From: a bacterium
GTDB lineage: Bacteria > Pseudomonadota > Gammaproteobacteria > Burkholderiales > Burkholderiaceae_C
Direction of reading: 5' to 3'
Assembly (NCBI GenBank): GCA_030824555.1
Contig: JAVBXK010000060.1
Location: 1 to 64,000, forward strand
Length of the DNA: 64,000 nucleotides
A program made the translations under genes and the position numbers. Shown here piece after piece: positions 52,850 to 61,638 of the stretch; position 1 is the first letter of the stretch; each line of letters opens with the position of its first letter. The notes beneath the pieces were generated by a model. It did not search any database and had not been told where the DNA came from. It worked only from the letters and a program-made list of their open reading frames with translations.

Positions 52850-53430
52850 ACAAGCCTGTTGTATGGGGGGGCGCAGCTGGTGTCGTGGTGCTGGTGCTGC
52901 TGCTGGCATGGATGGGCCTCAGGCAAACTGCCGAGCAACCCGGCCCATTGCCGGCCACCAGCGGCGAGACACGTGGTGCACCAGAGGGCGTGGGGTCTGG
53001 CGCAGGCGTGTTGCCCCGAATCGGGGCAGGTGAGGGCATTTCGTCACCCGGTGGCGTGCAGCAGCCTGACGCGGCGATGTCGGCCAAGGGGTTCAAGCCA
53101 CCACAGCCAGGCGCCCCCAGCCTGCAAGCCATACAAACAGAGTTGCAGGCACTCAGTGCACACGGTCGCCAGCCCTCGCCCATGGAGGTGGATGCCGTGT
53201 TGGCCAAGCTGGAGCAAAACCAGGGGTCCAGCGTCGTGGCGGGTTACGACCTGAAGGCACTCAGGGCCAACATGCAAGCGGCTGAACGCATTCGCGTATT
53301 GACTGACCAGATGCAGGTCTTGGCCAAAGATCTCACGCCCGAGAACACGCAAAAGCTGATGGACCTGATGAAGGATTTGCAGAAGATCCAGGGCGACATC
53401 CGGCTTGACATCACGGCCAGCAAGCCATGA
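52846..53430 (+). CDS. bitopic membrane protein of the pilus operon, unknown
   Basis: 194 residues, not recognised. A membrane helix near residues 6-22, a long low-complexity Gly/Pro/Ala linker, then a predicted helical region (AAERIRVLTDQMQVLAKDLTPENTQKLMDLMKDLQKIQ) that could form a coiled coil. It starts inside the previous stop (ATGA), so it is translated with the assembly proteins and is likely part of the inner-membrane complex. A run of seven G occurs at 52865-52871 near its start. Confidence 0.6.
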   Translation: MNKPVVWGGAAGVVVLVLLLAWMGLRQTAEQPGPLPATSGETRGAPEGVGSGAGVLPRIGAGEGISSPGGVQQPDAAMSAKGFKPPQPGAPSLQAIQTELQALSAHGRQPSPMEVDAVLAKLEQNQGSSVVAGYDLKALRANMQAAERIRVLTDQMQVLAKDLTPENTQKLMDLMKDLQKIQGDIRLDITASKP

Positions 53431-53443
53431 AAGCAGGGGCGGC

Positions 53444-54259
53444 ATGCACACTGTTTTGTACCGTTCAATGCAAACGGGTTTCTCCATGGTCGAACTGGCG
53501 GTGGTGATGGCCGTGCTCGGTCTCATGACCTGGGCGGTGTCGGCAGCATTTGGCAATGTGGGGCCGACACGTGATCGCGAGCGCGCGCTTCAGGTAGGTG
53601 AAACCCTGCGCGAGACGGTGCGCGCATTTGCCTTGCGCAACGGGCATTTGCCCTGTCCCGATACCGATGGCAACGGCTGGGAGAGCCGCGCCACCACCGG
53701 CAACCTGCGCTGTGTCAGTGCCACAGGGCAGTTTGGCTGGCTGCCTTACCGCACGTTGGGCCTTGACTTGCCTGCCGATAAATTCCGGGCCACCTATGCG
53801 GTGTTCCGCAACCCAAACGATGCCGTGCCGAGCAGCGATGCCGATCTGGCCGTGCAACTGGAACGCTCAAGCCCGGCTGATCCCATCGGTACCGTTGGAT
53901 ACAGAAATGCGCACGATCTGATTGCCGCATTGAACACGGCAACCGCACAAACCGTGGTCACACCCTCAGTCAGCCGCCCTCACTACACAGGCGACAACGG
54001 CGTGCAAGGGGTCGTTGACTGTGCTGCCAACGTCCGTGCAAACCCGGCGTACTGGCTGGCAATGCCGCTTGAAGACCGCGATGGCTCAGGCACGCGTTCA
54101 GATGGTGTGCAGGCCGCCGTGACTGCGGCCACCCTGGTTGCGAACGCTTCGCTGTGTGTCCAGGCACCGGGCACCGCAATGGCCTCTGACAACGACGACG
54201 TGGTCATTGCCGAACCGCTTGGTGTTCTGGCTGGCTGGCTACAGGCTCGCGCCCCCTGA
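53444..54259 (+). CDS. type IV pilin-like minor subunit
   Basis: 271-residue prepilin-like protein. A very short leader (MHTVLYRSMQTG) precedes FSMVELAVVMAVLGLM, with Glu5 kept. The head contains HLPCPDTDGNGWESRATTG, RCVSATGQFGWLPYRTLGLD, the block also seen in the giant protein at the end of the window (RLPCPDTTNDG, CAAQKGRLPVKTLGLD), so the two belong to one family. Several Cys (LPCP, LRC, DCA, LCV) suggest disulfides. Located between the assembly genes and the secretin gene. Probably a minor pilin that initiates or tips the fibre. Confidence 0.75.
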   Translation: MHTVLYRSMQTGFSMVELAVVMAVLGLMTWAVSAAFGNVGPTRDRERALQVGETLRETVRAFALRNGHLPCPDTDGNGWESRATTGNLRCVSATGQFGWLPYRTLGLDLPADKFRATYAVFRNPNDAVPSSDADLAVQLERSSPADPIGTVGYRNAHDLIAALNTATAQTVVTPSVSRPHYTGDNGVQGVVDCAANVRANPAYWLAMPLEDRDGSGTRSDGVQAAVTAATLVANASLCVQAPGTAMASDNDDVVIAEPLGVLAGWLQARAP

Positions 54260-54319
54260 CTTTTGAGAATCGACCGCATGTTCACATCTGTTTCACCCCG
54301 ACGCATCAAGGACCCCCTC

Positions 54320-56161
54320 ATGAGCGCCCAACACGCCCCTACAGACCATCCCGCATTGCGATTCGGCAGCCGGTTGGGGCAACCGTTGCCTGCGACGCGC
54401 AACGCAATGTCGGCGGGGGGGCTCATTGCGATTGCACTTTTGCTGTCCGGTTGCGCGATGTCGCCACCGCGCAGCGTGGAAGGACTGCAGCCACCCGACA
54501 ACGTGGCAGCCGAGCGCCTGCGCGAGCAAATGGCCCAGGAGTCTGCGCGGTTGCTGGAGCACCAGCAAAAGTTGAGGGAAGAGCTCAACAAGCCAGCCCC
54601 CAAACCTGTCATTCAGCCGATGGCGCCGGTGTTCGATCCGCTGGAAGGCAAGCTCATCAATGTGGGCATGTCCAAAGCCAGCATCAGCCAGATACTGGCG
54701 GCCTTTGCCGATGCGGGCAAGCTGAACCTGATCGTGGACCCTGCCGTCATCCGTGGCGGTCAGTTGGCTGACATGTATTTGCGTCAGGTCACACTGCGCG
54801 AGGGTTTCAACGAGGTGCTGCGAACCTACGACGTGGCGGGTGAGTTCCGGGGCAACACGCTTCGGGTCAACCTGACCGAAGACAAGTTCTTCAACCTGAG
54901 TTTCCTCAATGCCAAGAGCAGCCTGCAAATGAGCTCGGGTGGCAATGTGTTCGGTGCATCGACTGGTGGCAACTCGAGTTCCAGTGCCCAGCAGGGCAAC
55001 TTGACCATGTCGGCTGGCGGCGGGGCCGCTACCGATCCCTACAACGAGTTGGAGTCTGCCTTGAAGGCGGTGCTGGGTGAAAGTGCGCAGGCCCGGGGCG
55101 GGCAGCCACAGCAAGGGCAACCAGTCCAGACGGGCTTGGTGCAGCCCTCTCAGCCTGGCGCAGGGCAAACGGGTGCAAGCATGAACAACCCAGGCCTGGC
55201 TGCCAGCACATTGGCTGTGCAGCCCACCATGGGTGATGACACCGGTTTCACCCTCAACAAAATGACCGGGACGCTGTACATCAAAGCACGGCCTTCCAAA
55301 ATGAGGGCTGCGGAAAAGCTGATTGACCATGTGCAGAAAACGCTGGGCAAGCAGGTGTACGTGGAGGCTCAGCTGATCGACGTGCAACTGAGCGACAACT
55401 TCGAGTTCGGTGTGGATTGGACGCACTTGCGCAGTCGTCTGGCGACAGGTTTCGGTACCACCCCGATGCAGATCGGCGGTGCGACCACTACATTGCCCAA
55501 CGGCACAGCGGGCGCGTATTTGGACCGTGCACTCACCATCCCGGCCGCGGTCATCGGAAGCTTGGCTGGTCCGGCCGCCGGGCTGTCATATCAAGGCAGT
55601 AACTATGGCGTGGTCATCAATGCGCTGCGTTCATTCGGCAACCTGAAGGTGCTGTCCAATCCCAATGTGCAGGTGCGAAACGGCACGCCAGCGTTGTTAT
55701 CGGTGGGAACCAGCACGCGGTACGTGTCGCAGTCGTCCACGACACAAACCGCACCTGGCGGCGGTGCCAGCACCACTTCGGCCAACGTACAGACCGACAC
55801 GGTGTTCTCGGGCGTGATGGTGGGGGTGCTGCCGTTCGTTCGCGAAGACGGCCGCATCGAATTGCTGGTCAACCCCATGCAGAGCGACGTCGATCAAAGC
55901 AGCCTGCAGCTTGTGGCTGTAGGCGGCAGCAACTTGGTGTCTCTGCCATCGGTCAGTTACAAAGGTCTGACCACCACGTTGAATGTGTCCGATGGCGACG
56001 TGGTGGTGGTCGGTGGTCTGATCGACCAGCGCACGTCGGGCAATGACCGGGGTGCGCCGGGGCTGTCCGATGTGCCCGTTTTTGGCAAGCTGTTTGGCAA
56101 CGAAAACAAGACGCACCGCAGCCGTGAGCTGGTGATTGTGTTGCGGGTGCGTGTCATATGA
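54320..56161 (+). CDS. mshL: outer-membrane secretin, MshL/PilQ-like
   Basis: Secretin through which the pilus crosses the outer membrane. 613 residues from the ATG at 54320 (AAGGA seven bases upstream; starts at 54278, 54263 and 54407 are also open). A lipobox LLLSGC at about residue 45 marks it as a lipoprotein. An N-terminal secretin/TonB short domain (INVGMSKASISQILAAFADAGKLNLIVD) and an N1-like domain follow, with a Gly/Ser/Gln-rich stretch. The secretin core has VEAQLIDVQLSDNFEFGVDW and the C-terminal GVLPFV...LLVNP and VPVFGKLFGN...RELVIVLRVRV. Matches MshL in size and order. Confidence 0.9.
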   Translation: MSAQHAPTDHPALRFGSRLGQPLPATRNAMSAGGLIAIALLLSGCAMSPPRSVEGLQPPDNVAAERLREQMAQESARLLEHQQKLREELNKPAPKPVIQPMAPVFDPLEGKLINVGMSKASISQILAAFADAGKLNLIVDPAVIRGGQLADMYLRQVTLREGFNEVLRTYDVAGEFRGNTLRVNLTEDKFFNLSFLNAKSSLQMSSGGNVFGASTGGNSSSSAQQGNLTMSAGGGAATDPYNELESALKAVLGESAQARGGQPQQGQPVQTGLVQPSQPGAGQTGASMNNPGLAASTLAVQPTMGDDTGFTLNKMTGTLYIKARPSKMRAAEKLIDHVQKTLGKQVYVEAQLIDVQLSDNFEFGVDWTHLRSRLATGFGTTPMQIGGATTTLPNGTAGAYLDRALTIPAAVIGSLAGPAAGLSYQGSNYGVVINALRSFGNLKVLSNPNVQVRNGTPALLSVGTSTRYVSQSSTTQTAPGGGASTTSANVQTDTVFSGVMVGVLPFVREDGRIELLVNPMQSDVDQSSLQLVAVGGSNLVSLPSVSYKGLTTTLNVSDGDVVVVGGLIDQRTSGNDRGAPGLSDVPVFGKLFGNENKTHRSRELVIVLRVRVI

Positions 56162-57075
56162 GCCTCATCCACGATGCGCTCAAAACCGTGGATGGCGTGG
56201 CCCCTGCGGTGGCATTGCCCAGGGTGACTGCACCAGCCCCCGCTGCCGCAAAGCCTGCGGCTGGCTGGCTGGGTGGTTTGGCTGCATTTGCGGTGGTGGT
56301 GGCGGCCGGTGCCGGGGCTTACTGGCTGTGGCTTGGCACGCAGCCGGTGGTCAAGCCAGCGGCATGGGCACAGCCTCAGCCGCTTTCTCAAACCCCGCCT
56401 CCAGTACCCACTCAACTGCCCACTCAAGTGATGGGGGCGCCCGCCGCAGCGCCTGCGCAGGATGCGGTGACGGCTACCGCACCCATGCCCATTCAAGCTT
56501 CAAATGATGACAAAAAAAGGCCTCTGTCACTTGATGGTAAAGCGATAGATGCTCTCAAAAATGAAAATTCTGCGTCGGCGTCCACATCGGTGGGTGCACC
56601 GGCAGATGCGGTGCGTACTGCATCCACAACAGGCGCGGCTCGCCCGAGCAAGAGGGCGCCGGTCAAACCCGTGCCCAAGCCTGTGCCCGTCGCGGAGCCC
56701 GTGGATGACACACCCGTCGAGTTGCGTTTTGCCCGTTTTGTAGCGGCCATGCGCGTGAACGACGTGACGGGTGCCGATGCCGAGTTGGCCTTGTTGCGAA
56801 AACGCTTGCCCGAGGGCGCGCTGGGCCTGGTCAGGGCGCAGGCTTGGTTTGACCTGAAAAGTGGCCGTGAAGATGCGGCATTGATGGGATACCTGACCAT
56901 CCTCGACCGGCTGCCGGGCGATGAAGAGGCCGCCATCAACGCCGCCAGTGTGCACAGCCAGCGGCAACAGGGTGAGCAGGCGCGTGGCGTGCTGGCTGCT
57001 GCGGTGCGGGTCAACCCCGATTCGGTGGCACTTCGCAACGCGTTGAACCAATTTGCACCGGCAGGTCGTCCATGA
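56158..57075 (+). CDS. MshN/GspB-like bitopic protein with helical repeats
   Basis: 305 residues. Opening MSLIHDALK is of the GspB type; a helix at about 36-57 spans the membrane; a Pro-rich linker follows, in which residues 112-138 are encoded by an interspersed element on the opposite strand; then TPR-like helices (ELRFARFVAAMRVNDVTGADAELALLRKRLPEGALGL, about 190-300). Overlaps the mshL stop (ATGA). Fits MshN, which supports secretin or platform assembly; exact role uncertain. Confidence 0.7.
   Translation: MSLIHDALKTVDGVAPAVALPRVTAPAPAAAKPAAGWLGGLAAFAVVVAAGAGAYWLWLGTQPVVKPAAWAQPQPLSQTPPPVPTQLPTQVMGAPAAAPAQDAVTATAPMPIQASNDDKKRPLSLDGKAIDALKNENSASASTSVGAPADAVRTASTTGAARPSKRAPVKPVPKPVPVAEPVDDTPVELRFARFVAAMRVNDVTGADAELALLRKRLPEGALGLVRAQAWFDLKSGREDAALMGYLTILDRLPGDEEAAINAASVHSQRQQGEQARGVLAAAVRVNPDSVALRNALNQFAPAGRP
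56491..56571 (-). repeat. interspersed AT-rich element, copy 8 (inside the MshN-like gene)
   Basis: On the minus strand: TTTTCATTTTTGAGAGCATCTATCGCTT, then TACCATC, then AAGTGACAGAGGCCTTTTTTTGTCATCATTTGAAG. The order of stem, AGAGGCC core and T-run matches copies 1-5. Read on the plus strand in frame as SNDDKKRPLSLDGKAIDAL. Confidence 0.7.
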
Positions 57076-58652
57076 GTGCTGCTTCTGTCTACGCTGCGCT
57101 GGGCCTGTCCCGCAACCCGTTTCCGCCAACGCCGGATGCCGGGTCGTATTTTTTCACGTCGCAGCTGGAAGAAGAGTTCACTGAAATTGCCCACTGTATC
57201 CAGGCACACAAGGGTTTTGTGCTGCTCACCGGCGAGGTGGGGTTGGGCAAAAGCACCATGGTGCGCCGGTTGCTTGATACCTTGCCCGCTGAAGGGTGCC
57301 ATTCGGCCCTGATATTGAACACCTTCTTGCAAGGTGAGGCGCTGCTGGCCACCATTTTGGGTGACTTTGGGTTGACTCCCCAGCCGGGTTTGGAGGCCGG
57401 GTTGGCCCAACTGAATGCGTTTTTGCTGGACAGTTACCAGCAATCCAAAACATGCCTGCTGGTGGTGGACGATGCGCAGAACCTGAGTGTCCAGTCTCTT
57501 GAGCTGATCCGGCTGCTGTGCAACCTCGAAACCGACCAGGAGAAGTTGCTGCAAATTCTGTTGGTAGGGCAACCGGAACTGGAGCAGGCGCTGGCTGCGC
57601 CCGAGTTGCGTCAACTCAAAAGCCGCATCGTCAAGCATGCCCGTTTGCGCGGCTTGCACAGAGACGAGTTGAGCCGTTACTTTGATTTCAGGGTGAATGC
57701 CGCTGGCGGGGCAGGGCGGCTGACGCTGCAACCCGCCGCAGCCGACGTGTTGCACAAGGTCACCTCCGGGAATTTGCGTCAATTGCACCTGGTGCTTGAC
57801 AGGTGTCTGTACGGTTTGGCGGGCAGTCGGCAGAGTGTGGTCGATGTTGAGCTGGTGCGCCGGGCCATGGCCGATGTGCCTTCGTTGAGCGCCGATGCGG
57901 TGATTGCCCCCCCGCGCAGCATCGGCGCTGCCCGAGCAGGGCGGACGTGGGCGTTGGCAGGTCTGGCCATGGGTGTGGCCACCTTGGCTGTGGCCGCCTG
58001 GGTGGTTCATGATGGGAGCGTGCGTGCGCCTTCGTTCAGCGCACCGGTGGTGGCAGCCAGTGGTACCGATGTGGCCACTTCTGAGGCGGTAGCGGAGCCA
58101 AGCTCACGTCTGTCAGCTACCTCAGCCGTTTCAGGTGTCACGGCTTCGGTCCCCCCCGTGTCAAGTGAATCGGCTGGGGCCGCGCAAACGTCGTCAAGCC
58201 ATACGGTGGTGGCTGCAAGCAAAGACGTGCCGACTCCGGTCCCCGTCCCCGAGCCAGAGGCGGATACCCGTGCTGCGTGTGAGCAGCAACTCGGCGGGTT
58301 GCCTGCCGATGGGCAACTGATTGACTTTCAGCGTTTGTCACCTGATGTGGCACGACGCATCAAACCGTCGTCACGCGTGTGCCTGTTCGGGGAGGCGGGG
58401 CAGCGCTGGGTGGCATGGGTCGCCAATGGCTCGGTTCGGCACATCGCGGCCGCGCAGCAGGCCGTGCGAAGTGCCCAGGTGGCACTGAAAAACAAAGGCT
58501 TGCTTGAGGGCATCGCCCCCGATGGCCTGCTTGGCCCACGCACCAGCGAGGCATTGGCCAGGTTCCAGCAGCAGCACCGCCTGACACCGACCGGTCAACT
58601 TGACGAAATGACTTTTTTCTTATTGGAGAACACCGATGCTGCAACCCGTTGA
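57072..58652 (+). CDS. ExeA/MshM-like AAA ATPase with peptidoglycan-binding domain
   Basis: 526 residues. N-terminal ATPase typical of GspA/ExeA (GLSRNPFPPTPDAGSYF; Walker A GEVGLGKS at residues 54-61; Walker B CLLVVDDAQNL near 132), a membrane helix at about 293-312 and a periplasmic part ending in a peptidoglycan-binding motif (LLEGIAPDGLLGPRTSEALARFQQQHRL, about 473-500). ExeA proteins help place the secretin through the cell wall. Matches MshM in order but with the extra PG-binding end. Its last 17 bases overlap the next gene. Confidence 0.87.
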   Translation: MSAASVYAALGLSRNPFPPTPDAGSYFFTSQLEEEFTEIAHCIQAHKGFVLLTGEVGLGKSTMVRRLLDTLPAEGCHSALILNTFLQGEALLATILGDFGLTPQPGLEAGLAQLNAFLLDSYQQSKTCLLVVDDAQNLSVQSLELIRLLCNLETDQEKLLQILLVGQPELEQALAAPELRQLKSRIVKHARLRGLHRDELSRYFDFRVNAAGGAGRLTLQPAAADVLHKVTSGNLRQLHLVLDRCLYGLAGSRQSVVDVELVRRAMADVPSLSADAVIAPPRSIGAARAGRTWALAGLAMGVATLAVAAWVVHDGSVRAPSFSAPVVAASGTDVATSEAVAEPSSRLSATSAVSGVTASVPPVSSESAGAAQTSSSHTVVAASKDVPTPVPVPEPEADTRAACEQQLGGLPADGQLIDFQRLSPDVARRIKPSSRVCLFGEAGQRWVAWVANGSVRHIAAAQQAVRSAQVALKNKGLLEGIAPDGLLGPRTSEALARFQQQHRLTPTGQLDEMTFFLLENTDAATR

Positions 58653-60348
58653 ACAGCGCCAGACGTTGGGTGCAGCGGCATCAGCTCCCACGGCCGACAG
58701 GGCCCAGTCGTTGGGCGAAAGCCTGATCAGTGCTGGCATCGTGGCCCCTGTGGCCATCGATTACGTGCTGCAAAAGCAGAAAATTGAAAAGGTGCCCATG
58801 GGCAACCTGCTGGTGGAGCTGGGGTTCACCAGCGCCAAAGAGGTGGCCCGTTATCTGGCTCAGCAGCGCAACATCCCATTTCTGGAGGCGGCCCAGCTGC
58901 CCGAACCTGAAACTGCCGTGGCGGGCTTGTTCAATCGGGCGCAGTGTCTGAACAACGGTTTTTTGCCTGTGCGCGAATCAGCCGGGCTGGTCGACGTGGT
59001 ACTGGGTGATGCGCGGCGTGAAGTGGTGGAAGACATCGTGCAGCGCAAGCTGGGCAAGGCTTGTCGGTTTTATCAGGGTGAGTTTGATCAGGTTGCACAA
59101 GCCATTCAGCAGCACTACTACTTCGCCGACAACCCGCCTGCCAAACTGATTGAGAGTGAGGTGCGCAAACTGGAGGCTGACATTGACCGTGCCTACAGTC
59201 CTGCCCGGCTTTTGGAGCACATGTTGCATCTGGGGGTGCGCGAGCGCGCCACCGATATTCACTTGGCGCCCACCGCCCGCAGTCGCTCGGTGCTGATGCG
59301 TGTCGATGGTGTGTTGCGTCCCATGTTTGCCTTGTCGCCGGCGCTTGATCGTTTGGTCGTGTACGTCAAATTACAGGCGGACATGGATGCCAGTGAGCAG
59401 CGCTTGCCTCAGGATGGCAGCTTCACCGCCGTGGTGATGGAGCAGAACTACACCATTCGGGTGTCTACGCTCATTTCGGAGTTTGGTGAGCGCATGGTGC
59501 TGCGCCTGCTGCCCGAGCGCAGCAGCCTGGACAAGCTCGATGACCTGGGTTTCAAGTCAAATGACGTGGCCGCAATGGCCAAGTCATTTGCCAGGCCGCA
59601 CGGCCTCATCCTCATCACCGGGCCCACAGGCTCGGGCAAAAGCACCACCTTGCACGCGGCCCTGCGCATGCAACCGCTCATCGAACGCAACGTGCTGACG
59701 GTGGAGGATCCCGTTGAATACCGTGTGCCGGTGGCCTGCCAGACTGAGGTGAACCGCCGAGCGGGGTACGAGTTTGCCAATGCCATGCGGCACTTTCTGC
59801 GGCACGACCCTGACATCATCCTGGTGGGGGAAATTCGCGATGGCGAGACAGCGCGTGCCGCCCTGGATGCATCGTCCACAGGTCATTTGGTGCTGTCCAC
59901 CTTGCACGTCGGCAGTATTTTTGGCGTGATGCCGAGGCTCAAGCTGCTGGGTGTGGATGCCGAAACCATCGCCGAAAACCTGGTGGCTGTCATCAACCAG
60001 CGCCTGGTGCGTCGCATATGTCCGCAGTGCCGTACTGAGCGTGATGCCACACCGGCCGAGCAGTCCTGGCTGGGGCAGGTTGAGTCGGCTGAGTCGGCGA
60101 AGGTGTACCACGGCATGGGGTGCCCGCATTGCCGCAACACCGGCTATTTTGGGCGCTTGCCCGTTTACGAAATGCTGCTGGTGGACCGTGACCTGGCCGA
60201 TGCCATTGCATCTGATGCCAGCCGAGCCCAGTTGCGTGAGCGCGCCCTGGCCGCAGGCATGCGTCCCATTTTGACGTTGGCACGCCAGCGCGTACTGGAC
60301 GGCGAAACCACCATGGACGAAATTTTGCGTGCCGTGGGCGAAGACTGA
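58636..60348 (+). CDS. mshE: pilus extension ATPase, MshE/PilB-like
   Basis: Hexameric ATPase powering pilin addition. 570 residues. An N-terminal MshEN-type domain has two 24-residue repeats separated by five residues (first SLGESLISAGIVAP..., residues 26-49; second from PMGNLLVELGFTSAK...), the c-di-GMP-binding arrangement of V. cholerae MshE, though the leading Arg positions are S and P here. Then Walker A GPTGSGKS (329-336), Asp box and Walker B IILVGEIRD, His box STLHVGS, and a zinc site C462-C465/C496-C499 typical of extension, not retraction, ATPases. Overlaps the preceding gene by 17 bases. Confidence 0.93.
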   Translation: MLQPVEQRQTLGAAASAPTADRAQSLGESLISAGIVAPVAIDYVLQKQKIEKVPMGNLLVELGFTSAKEVARYLAQQRNIPFLEAAQLPEPETAVAGLFNRAQCLNNGFLPVRESAGLVDVVLGDARREVVEDIVQRKLGKACRFYQGEFDQVAQAIQQHYYFADNPPAKLIESEVRKLEADIDRAYSPARLLEHMLHLGVRERATDIHLAPTARSRSVLMRVDGVLRPMFALSPALDRLVVYVKLQADMDASEQRLPQDGSFTAVVMEQNYTIRVSTLISEFGERMVLRLLPERSSLDKLDDLGFKSNDVAAMAKSFARPHGLILITGPTGSGKSTTLHAALRMQPLIERNVLTVEDPVEYRVPVACQTEVNRRAGYEFANAMRHFLRHDPDIILVGEIRDGETARAALDASSTGHLVLSTLHVGSIFGVMPRLKLLGVDAETIAENLVAVINQRLVRRICPQCRTERDATPAEQSWLGQVESAESAKVYHGMGCPHCRNTGYFGRLPVYEMLLVDRDLADAIASDASRAQLRERALAAGMRPILTLARQRVLDGETTMDEILRAVGED

Positions 60349-60368
60349 TCCGCCACATTGACGCTGCC

Positions 60369-61637
60369 ATGGCCAATCTGAATACCTACTACTACCGCGT
60401 CTTGTTACCGCACGGCGCGCTGCGCACTGGGCTGCTGCGCTTGGCTGTCGAGCGGGACTTGTCTGCCCGTTTGCGGCTTGAAAACGAGACCGATGGCACG
60501 GTGGTCAGCCTGTGGCGCTTCCCACCCTGGCTGGCGGCTGTCATGGATTTTGTGCTGCGCATTTTCAGGCGACAAGTTCGCAACGAAGACTTGGCCGGTT
60601 TCCTGCGTGACATGGGGCTGATGATGACTGCCGGTGTGCCTGCGCTGGAAGCGTTGGGCACCCTGATCGAGGAAAGCGAGCTCAGCGGGAACAAGGCTGT
60701 GAGTCAGGTTGCGCGCCACATGATGGATGACCTGAATGCCGGTGTGGGCATGACCGAGGCTTTCAGCCGCCACCCCAACGTGTTTCCTGAAACCGTGCGC
60801 AACCTGATTGCCATTGGTGATCAGACCGGCACCGTGGACCGCATGCTCAAAGAAAGTGCCGAACACGTGGAGCGCATGATGAACATCAAGCGTGACATCA
60901 AAACCGCACTCATCTATCCGGCTTTTGTGTTTGCCACCATTTTTGGGGTGGCCGCGTTCTGGATTTACTACGTGGTGCCCAACATGGCGCGCCTGTTCAA
61001 GCAACTTCAGGCCAAGTTGCCGCCGCTGACCGAGTGGCTGGTGGCGTTTGCCGACTCCCTGACCACACACCTGCCGTGGGTTGTGCTGATCACGGTGGTA
61101 TTGGTTGTGCTGTTTGTGGTGACATTCAACCGGTCCGAGCGATTCCAGTTGATCACTTACAACGTGCTGCACCGCACACCCATTGCGCGCACGCTGCTGG
61201 TGTCGTCAGGCATGGCTCACATGACCGAACATCTGGCCATACTGGTACGTGCCGGTGTGGACATGGTCACCAGCCTGACCACCTTGTCCCGGGCGACCAA
61301 AAACCGCTACTACCGGACCCGCCTGCAGCAGGTGACCGAGGCGGTCAGCCGGGGTGAGTCGGTGTCGTCATCCATGCGAAGGGCAGGGGGCTTTCCGGCC
61401 ATGGCGGTGCGCATGATCGCTGTCGGCGAGGAGTCGGGCAGCCTGGACAACCAATTGACTCACCTGGCTGACGAGTACCGCAAGCGGCTGGAAGTACTGG
61501 TCAGGTCCCTCGCTGAAATCCTGAAGCCGGTCATCATTTTGATTGCAGGGGGTTTGTTCCTGTTCCTGATAGTCGCTCTGCTGCTGCCAATCTACGATCT
61601 GGTGCGGCAGTCTGTCAGCCAGAGCATGGGGTCATAG
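60369..61637 (+). CDS. mshG: pilus platform protein, MshG/PilC-like
   Basis: Inner-membrane platform that transmits movement of the ATPase. 422 residues, two GspF domains (FLRDMGLMMTAGVPALEALGTLIEESE at about residue 78 and MTEHLAILVRAGVDMVTSLTTLSRATKN near 285), each followed by a hydrophobic pair, with a terminal helix (VIILIAGGLFLFLIVALLLPIYDL). The motif IAIGDQTGTVDRMLKESAEHVERMM is characteristic. Gap of 20 bases after mshE. Confidence 0.93.
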   Translation: MANLNTYYYRVLLPHGALRTGLLRLAVERDLSARLRLENETDGTVVSLWRFPPWLAAVMDFVLRIFRRQVRNEDLAGFLRDMGLMMTAGVPALEALGTLIEESELSGNKAVSQVARHMMDDLNAGVGMTEAFSRHPNVFPETVRNLIAIGDQTGTVDRMLKESAEHVERMMNIKRDIKTALIYPAFVFATIFGVAAFWIYYVVPNMARLFKQLQAKLPPLTEWLVAFADSLTTHLPWVVLITVVLVVLFVVTFNRSERFQLITYNVLHRTPIARTLLVSSGMAHMTEHLAILVRAGVDMVTSLTTLSRATKNRYYRTRLQQVTEAVSRGESVSSSMRRAGGFPAMAVRMIAVGEESGSLDNQLTHLADEYRKRLEVLVRSLAEILKPVIILIAGGLFLFLIVALLLPIYDLVRQSVSQSMGS

Positions 61638-61638
61638 C

